Origin: Leuctra nigra
Taxonomy: Eukaryota > Arthropoda > Insecta > Plecoptera > Leuctridae
Direction of reading: 5' to 3'
Length of the DNA stretch: 64,000 nt
Assembly: GCA_934045905.1 (NCBI GenBank)
Contig: OW203766.1
Coordinates: 17,106,309 to 17,170,308, forward strand
Made by a program: the position numbers and the translations under genes. The notes beneath the pieces were generated by a model. It saw only the letters and a list, made by a program, of their open reading frames with translations. It was not told the DNA's origin and searched no databases. The stretch's first letter is position 1. Every line of letters starts with the position of its first letter. Below, piece after piece: positions 58,660 through 64,000 of the stretch.

Positions 58660-58683
58660 CTGGCGAGGAAACATTGCAATTAT

Positions 58684-58760
58684 ATGTCAACATGGGCAGG
58701 ACCTCCTGTTCGCCGCGTGGACCTCGCCGACGTTGCTGAACAGCCGGTCGATGTCAGTAG
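58684..58760 (-). pseudogene. fragment copy of PLEKHG5-like exon 1 (visible part)
   Basis: Repeats the part of the exon coding IDRLFSNVGEVHAANRR, including GTCAACATGGGCAGGA. It lacks 17 bases that the intact exon has between the two matching pieces, so the frame is broken. It lies just upstream of the true exon on the minus strand. Confidence 0.75.
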
Positions 58761-58797
58761 AAGGCAGGGCGGTTGGGTACACTATAAATAGATTATG

Positions 58798-58930
58798 ACG
58801 TCATCATTTTTTATCAATTTTTTTACCAAATTTTTTATCGAATTTTTTTTATCGATTTTTTATCGATTTTTTATCATTTTTTTTAGCGTATTTTTTATTG
58901 ATTTTTTTATCGTTTTTTTTTATCATTGGT
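58798..58930. repeat. low-complexity ATTTTTTATCG stretch
   Basis: An irregular tandem of ATTTTTTATCG-like units. It produces an artificial phenylalanine-rich frame on the plus strand. Confidence 0.85.
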
Positions 58931-59335
58931 TTTGTTTTGGACCGCCTCCACCGGAAGCCGTCACCACCGGAAGCCGCCCCACCACCGCCGCTGGAAACCG
59001 TCATCACTCAAGGCTCCGCCCCTTTTTTATTTTCTGGCCGTGTCTCGAAGCCATGTCACTTGCGAATCTCATAATTAGAATCCAGCGACGCTAACCACTG
59101 CCCTAACGAGGCAATAGAGTAGAAGCGCTGTAATGAGTGTACAAGTCCTCTTGTTGACCTCAAAAGTGAAAGTAAGTTCGACTGTTCGACCGACCGAGTC
59201 TGTTTGATCGACCTCATCTGTCATTGTCGCTGCTTAGTACCAATGTACCGTTACACTAATGAGTTTATAAGTACCTTTGTGGTGGCTAATTATAGTGTAC
59301 TATAAAATTTTGCTTACTGAAACTATGTTTCATTG

Positions 59336-60245
59336 TGTTAATGTACCTGCAAACACCATCTAGCGGCTAAATTGTGAACCTTCAACTCACTACTTCTGTC
59401 GCCACCTAGTTGCAAAATGAGAAACTGTAGTGACAATGCCGACCATTTTGGAATGTATTTCTATTTTCGTGAAACATAACGGATAGCTTGATCTACTGTC
59501 TCAATTCATATTGACCAATGCCAGCATGAAACAAATTCTAATGAGAATCAATGAAACTTGATGAAAACTTACTGAATTTTATTTTTTACATACTTTGGAT
59601 TAATGAACTATTGATTGAATAATTGATAGATTGATTAGTTAATGATTTTAAAACATGATTTTACATGAATGGAAAATCATTTGGTACGTCATTGGGTAAC
59701 AAATAACCACGCGTGTTTCATTCCTGGTGTCTAAAATGTGAAACTATTATTTTTACGACAATAAAAGTGCCAAAGTACCTACAAACTCCACACTAAAGTG
59801 TAAAGCTACTCTACGTCCTTGTGACCAAAGTATCTGCAAACGCCATCTAGCGGCTGAAATGTGATCCTATAATCTAGTTCCTTTATGTGTTGTACCTTGT
59901 TGCAAATTGTGAAACTAAAGTCATTGGCCGACTTGGATTCTATTATCAGAATAGAATGTGTTCTACTTTCTATTTTCAAAGTCATAGCATTCTTCTACAT
60001 TCTATTTCTATTTTCAGGAAAGATAGCGGTAACTTGATCTACATTCTAATTTCATTCTGGTCAATGACTTATATGAAGTAAACGTTCCATCAAAACAAAT
60101 TCTATTTAGAATGAATCTTGTTGAGGAATGCAATGACTTATAGAATTTATAAAATATCAGCCAAGCTCTTAAATAATCACAAGATTTAAAATCATGGTTT
60201 TACACGGGAGATGATAGGGAAACAAATAACCACACGGAATTCATT
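59336..60245. repeat. diverged tandem duplication of about 0.45 kb
   Basis: Two parallel series of matching words occur: CCATCTAGCGGCT (about 59358 and 59845), GTTGCAAA, TTCTATTTTC, CTTGATCTAC, and ACAAATAACCAC (about 59699 and 60222). They are in the same order and spacing, with clear divergence between. It holds no open frame. Confidence 0.6.
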
Positions 60246-60288
60246 TAAAAACCATCATGGTGTATATAATTGAGGAATAAGACAATGA

Positions 60289-60845
60289 TTAGTACTCACA
60301 ATTAAAATACTCCCTAATAAAAAATATTTTAATATCCTCGTCCGGATCGTAATCACTGTAATCGTCAGAATCGCAGGAATTGGTCTCATTAAACGTTGTT
60401 GGTAACTCACACAAATTGTCTATATCACTGTCATCGCACTCACTCGTGCTATCTATTTTTTCTTCCGCTTCTTCTTCTTCTTCTTCTGCATCATCTTTTT
60501 CATCTGCATCTTCTTCTTCTTCGTCGTCATCTATGGTCAAATCTATATAGGCTTCTTCTCTAAATGGTTTTTGATGATGCTGATGGTGCTGATTCTCCAT
60601 TTGAACATAATGTGTCACCTCCTTGATAATTATGCAGTCATCGTCTTCCTAAATAAATAAATAAAATAAAATAAAATGAAATAAAACATATAAATATTCA
60701 ATTAAGTAAATAAATAAATAAACAACTACATATAACATTTACATTTGACTCAAAATGTAATTAATAAAAGAAAGAAAGAAATAATTTGATTAAATAAATC
60801 AAAACTTACCAGATCCATAAGCTCTTCATTGGTGAAGTTCGCCAT
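60289..60845 (-). CDS. small acidic protein with SUMO-interaction motifs
   Basis: Two minus-strand exons, 60845-60810 and 60648-60289, join in phase 0 across a GTAAGT/TTTAG intron and give 131 residues. The N-terminus MANFTNEELMDL leads into EDDDCIIIKEV, and a second cluster, AYIDLTIDDDEEEE, follows. Both are hydrophobic triplets or quartets next to acid runs, and IDLT is the classical SUMO-interaction core. The rest is dominated by E and D, with a tyrosine/aspartate-rich end. There is no membrane segment or enzyme domain. It probably acts by binding SUMO-modified or basic partners in the nucleus, which is inference. It lies between the PLEKHG5-like exons and the Polinton block and could belong to either neighbourhood or to neither. 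No homologue is recognised. Confidence 0.6.
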
Positions 60846-61511
60846 AATAATATAACAATAATTTACGAGTACGTTTCACAGACCACCTTCTGCGTTGAAT
60901 GCAAACGTGATTGTGTGAGAAATGTCAAATGGCTGTGATTTGAGAAGGCGGTGAATAAGGTGGAAATGCAAATGTCTTGAACGCGGAATATTTAAAATTC
61001 TGAATGCCCTTCACTAATGTATTGTAGTAATGATAGAACCCAGGACGGTAAGATAGAATATAGAGCGTCACGGCATTACAAATCAAAAATTTCGATGGAA
61101 AACACAAAGGCTAGGAATACTGTGAGGGTTTTCCAATGGGGCAAACACTATGGGGATATTGGGAAACCGTGTAAATACTCCTATGACGTATTTGAAACAG
61201 TACACGCACACATATCACTGTTTTCCAGTACTAACTTATTCATTGTAAAATAATTAAAAGCAGTTTTTAAATATTGTTTAACGTCCAAAAATTAAAAATA
61301 ATATTAGTAAAAATAAAAATATCGCAACAATGTCTTGAAAATTACGCTTTGTAAAATGTGCAGAACAGTGCAACGTTAAACACTGCAGCATGACGCAGTG
61401 TACGTACTCAATAAATTAATAAATTGATAATTTAATATTAAAAATAATAAAAAATGCTACAAATGACTATAATTCTAAATAATATTCTTGTGTATTACTT
61501 AATCGCAACAA

Positions 61512-61514
<3 letters not shown>

Positions 61515-61548
<34 letters not shown>
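61515..61548. repeat. poly(A) run of about 34
   Basis: Uninterrupted A run in very AT-rich DNA between the acidic gene and the Polinton block. No retrotransposon body is visible next to it. Confidence 0.9.
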
Positions 61549-61551
<3 letters not shown>

Positions 61552-61929
61552 TAGAATGTTATTTCACAAATAACAGCAATTTATTCTCAAAACAAGAATA
61601 AAAATGTCACATTCATACATAAATAATTGACAATATATTAAAGTAATGTTATTAGTAATTATAATATTATTATTATTATATTTAACTCAACAATACATCA
61701 ATATCAATTTCTTTTTCTTAAATGTTCAAGTTATTGCTAGTTTCATAGGCATGACGTCAGGGGTTTTCAGCTTTACCCACTACATCACAGCCAACAATCG
61801 AAACGTGGAGATTCAGGAGAAAAGCTAGGTCCGCTTGTCGACCTCAAAGGTTAAAGTATATATTCATTGCAGTTGGTATTTATTTACATCTACCTATCTG
61901 AGGTTATCAGTGTGTTTTCACGTACATAA

Positions 61930-62088
61930 TTCATTTTAAAATTACTTTTGGGTAGACAAAATACTTTATTTATATAAATATTTCCTTTCTATGTGTGTGC
62001 CTGAAGATGGCTAGTGAATCTAGCTGAAACGTTGCAAATAAAGTATTTCTATTCACGTTTGTCTACCCAAAAGTAATTTTAAAATGAA
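61930..62088. repeat. perfect 31-bp inverted repeat before the Polinton ORFs
   Basis: 61930-61960 and 62058-62088 are exact inverted copies, and an inner pair of 11 bp matches (61961-61971 and 62036-62046). The loop contains a small hairpin, CTAG-TGAAT-CTAG, within CTGAAGATGG and GCTGAAACG, and an AATAAA. The right arm ends 46 bp before the ATPase start codon. It could mark an element end, a terminator or a promoter structure. Confidence 0.9.
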
Positions 62089-62134
62089 ATATATATATAT
62101 AGCACTGTTCAAGTGTTGACAATTAGTTGATGAA
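62089..62134 (+). promoter_or_regulatory. candidate TATA region of the Polinton ORF block
   Basis: An ATATATATATATA run (about 62088-62101) lies some 35 bases upstream of the ATPase start. It is the only promoter-like signal before four ORFs that otherwise leave no room for their own promoters. Evidence is position and sequence only. Confidence 0.3.
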
Positions 62135-62821
62135 ATGGATCCCTCTTGGAAAGTTCCATTTAGTGCTGTGATCTCGGGGCCCAGTGGGTGTGGGAAAAGT
62201 CATTTCATTGCCCGGTTTCTCAAACACCTTGATGCTATGGTGGACAAACCAATAGCAGAAGTTATTTGGTGTTATGCAGAATGGCAAAGTCTGTATGATA
62301 ACCTTCAAAAAGAACATTCTATTCGTTTCCATAGAGGTATTATTGACTCTGACGAATTACCTACTAGTTCTAAAGCACGTATAGTAATCATCGATGATCT
62401 TCAACGTGAAGCCGATGAACGGGTCACTGATTTGTTTACCAAAGGTGGTCATCATCGCAATCTATGTGTTCTTTTCCTCGTTCAAAATATATTTACTCAA
62501 GGAAAAGGTCGAAGAGATATTTCTTTGAACGCACACTATGTTGTCTGTTTTAAGAATCCCCGAGACAGAGCACAAATCATGCATTTATCTAGACAGGTAG
62601 CACCGCAAAACTCTAAATTTGTACAGGAAGCGTTTGAAGATGCAACAAGGGAAGCACATGGATATTTACTTTTTGACTTTAAACAAAGTACTGATGAAAT
62701 CATGCGCCTGCGCACATCAATTTTTCCTGATGATAAAGAATCATTTGTCTATATTCCAAAGAATTCGAGTATAAAATCGAAATACATGGTGGATTTACAA
62801 TCATTCAATCAAAATGTCTGA
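62135..62821 (+). CDS. Polinton/Maverick DNA-packaging ATPase (A32/FtsK-HerA type)
   Basis: Intact 228-residue ORF. The Walker A GPSGCGKS is at residues 15-22, Walker B IVIIDD at 83-88, and a polar sensor stretch LVQN at 115-118. This order and the length fit the packaging ATPases of Polintons, adintoviruses and related large DNA viruses, which drive genome entry into the capsid. No stop or frameshift is present, so this copy may be young. The next ORF begins inside its last codons (8-bp overlap). The start is the first ATG, 46 bp after the inverted repeat. Confidence 0.88.
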   Translation: MDPSWKVPFSAVISGPSGCGKSHFIARFLKHLDAMVDKPIAEVIWCYAEWQSLYDNLQKEHSIRFHRGIIDSDELPTSSKARIVIIDDLQREADERVTDLFTKGGHHRNLCVLFLVQNIFTQGKGRRDISLNAHYVVCFKNPRDRAQIMHLSRQVAPQNSKFVQEAFEDATREAHGYLLFDFKQSTDEIMRLRTSIFPDDKESFVYIPKNSSIKSKYMVDLQSFNQNV

Positions 62822-63143
62822 TACGATGTTGAAGCATAAGGATCTTCTTCGAATGCTTCAAAAGTGTTCGCCGTCCATGCGAAACTCCATTTTAAAAGCA
62901 GCCGATTCTGGTCTCATCAAGTCGTTGTGTGAATGCGCACACAATACATTAAAAGGCAATGTTCGTCTGAATCCAAGTCAGAAGTCAAAATTACGTCGAC
63001 ACAAGAACGTCCTTCGTAAGATTATAAAGCGAGGCGAGAATTGGAAGAAGAAGAAGAAACTCTTAATGCAAAAAGGTGGAGCCATCCTTCCTCTCTTACT
63101 TGCGCCCATTCTGTCAAGCATTGTTGGTAGTCTTATGCAATAA
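62814..63143 (+). CDS. small basic protein with hydrophobic C-terminus (Polinton)
   Basis: Intact 109-residue ORF with many K and R, including NWKKKKKLLMQKGG. It ends in a hydrophobic stretch, ILPLLLAPILSSIVGSLM, that could insert in a membrane. The layout, basic part followed by a short hydrophobic helix, is like small core or membrane-active capsid proteins of adenovirus-related elements. A specific homology is not certain. It overlaps the ATPase by 8 bp. Its stop shares one base with the next ATG (TAATG). Confidence 0.75.
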   Translation: MSDTMLKHKDLLRMLQKCSPSMRNSILKAADSGLIKSLCECAHNTLKGNVRLNPSQKSKLRRHKNVLRKIIKRGENWKKKKKLLMQKGGAILPLLLAPILSSIVGSLMQ

Positions 63144-63895
63144 TGGAAAAGACAAGGAAGATGTTACTCATTGATCCAGAGAGTATCAATCGACTGCAGC
63201 AAACGTTTACGAGACCTCTCGCTAGCAACACGTCAACTCTGTCAAACATAGACCAGGATATGGATCAAATTCTCAATTCTAAAACCATGTCTGGTCGGGA
63301 AAAATGGAAACAGTATAACCAAGTTCTTCAGAGATATCTATATTTTGTAAATGATTCGCGAAAACCTTTGGCTATGACAATATCAGACGAGGATGTACAA
63401 CGTTCAAATACTGTTGCTGCTGTCGATGCAACAAATAGGGATCTAGACTCAAAAGATGATCAGGCTTTTGAGCTCATGCGAGAACAAACACTCTCAACTA
63501 TTCCCAACAAGTATCGCAACACTGCATCCCTACTGTATGACAAACTCAAATTTTCTGATTCTATATCATGGGATCGTTTGGGTACCGTCAGTATAAACGG
63601 AAAGAAAATTGTTGGTTCCTCCATCACCGATCTAATTGCCGATTCAATTAGGGACCGTAAAGCTACAAATCCAGAGGGCTGGATGGAGTTTGCCAACATT
63701 CTAACAGACATCAACGTACCATTGGAACTTATAGGCAATTCCCGTCGGAAAGAATTCATTCGTGTACAGCATCGTCAACCGAACACACGAGGCGTTGAAG
63801 CACGGTCTCTGGAAAGTTTCGAAATACCAGCTTTGACAGACACACCGTCACGTAAACGCAAGGTAGCCAAGTGGGAGGCATTCACATTCGAATGA
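63143..63895 (+). CDS. conserved Polinton protein of 250 residues, function unknown
   Basis: Intact ORF. The middle and end carry the phrases LSTIPNKYRNTASLLYDKL, ISWDRLGTVSINGKKIVGSS and INVPLELIGNSRR, a pattern I know from proteins encoded beside the integrase in many metazoan Polintons. The N-terminal half has KWKQYNQVLQRYL. No catalytic motif is visible. A role in the particle is possible but unproven. The stop codon overlaps the integrase start (ATGA). Confidence 0.75.
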   Translation: MEKTRKMLLIDPESINRLQQTFTRPLASNTSTLSNIDQDMDQILNSKTMSGREKWKQYNQVLQRYLYFVNDSRKPLAMTISDEDVQRSNTVAAVDATNRDLDSKDDQAFELMREQTLSTIPNKYRNTASLLYDKLKFSDSISWDRLGTVSINGKKIVGSSITDLIADSIRDRKATNPEGWMEFANILTDINVPLELIGNSRRKEFIRVQHRQPNTRGVEARSLESFEIPALTDTPSRKRKVAKWEAFTFE

Positions 63896-64000
63896 ATCAA
63901 AGAAACAAGAGACTACTTGCAAACATCTACCATGATCCTGAACATCCAGCTGGTTATAGAACTGTTGATGCTTTATGGAAAGCAACCAACAAGACTGTTC
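63892..64000 (+). CDS. Polinton integrase, N-terminal piece, cut by the window edge
   Basis: A frame opens at ATG 63892, overlapping the previous stop by four bases, and is still open at 64000. Its first 36 residues include LLANIYHDPEHPAGYRTVDA, close to the start of the retrovirus-like integrases of Polintons, which join the element to the host genome. The zinc-binding and DDE parts would lie beyond the window. Confidence 0.7.
   Translation, partial: MNQRNKRLLANIYHDPEHPAGYRTVDALWKATNKTV

Noticed and set aside
58795..59094. Phenylalanine-rich 99-aa ORF
   Set aside because: It is produced by the ATTTTTTATCG low-complexity stretch.
61999..62035. Hammerhead-ribozyme-like core (CTGAAGA, short stem, GAAAC) in the loop before the Polinton ORFs
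   Set aside because: The core words and a stem II are present, but I found no complementary flanks for stems I and III and no cleavage triplet in the right place.

Overview
This window is animal nuclear DNA, most likely from an insect. The genes are split by introns with canonical GT/AG borders and have insect-type architecture. The spacer DNA is AT-rich, full of GTAGGTAC-type microsatellites, long poly(G)/poly(C) runs and many small DNA transposons. A hemipteran such as a whitefly is my guess from repeat style; I could not test it.

Layout. 1-7.9 kb: a 29-bp satellite, a 19-bp minisatellite, a hAT MITE with a perfect 8-bp target duplication, tRNA-derived SINE pieces and two copies of a TA-flanked MITE. 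7.9-10.2 kb (-): one 2271-bp internal exon coding an acidic repeat protein. 10.2-25.3 kb: mostly spacer with repeats and one orphan exon candidate. 25.3-30.2 kb (+): a GOLIM4/GPP130-like Golgi membrane protein that can be spliced into a short or a long form. 34.2-43.2 kb (-): a complete six-exon Y-box (cold-shock domain) gene whose introns carry several hAT elements, one nested in another. 46.2-58.7 kb (-): the 3' thirteen exons of a PLEKHG5-like Rho guanine nucleotide exchange factor. They cover most of the DH domain, the PH domain, the proline/serine-rich tail and a tiny last exon that would end the protein in a PDZ ligand. Five of its exons have partial or complete tandem copies. 60.3-60.8 kb (-): a two-exon acidic protein with SUMO-interaction motifs. 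62.1 kb to the right edge (+): four overlapping intact ORFs of a Polinton/Maverick (adintovirus-like) element, namely packaging ATPase, small basic-hydrophobic protein, conserved 250-aa protein and integrase start, cut by the window end.

The three recognised host genes act in separate processes (Golgi trafficking, mRNA binding, Rho signalling) and show no operon-like link. The Polinton ORFs do look like one functional block: each start codon overlaps the previous stop. The 5' exons of the PLEKHG5-like gene are not in the window, so the Polinton and the acidic gene may sit in its introns or beyond its missing 5' part. The most unusual observations are the compact Polinton block, the exon-fragment duplications in the PLEKHG5-like gene, the repeat-protein exon, and a GC palindrome module shared by hAT elements with unrelated ends.
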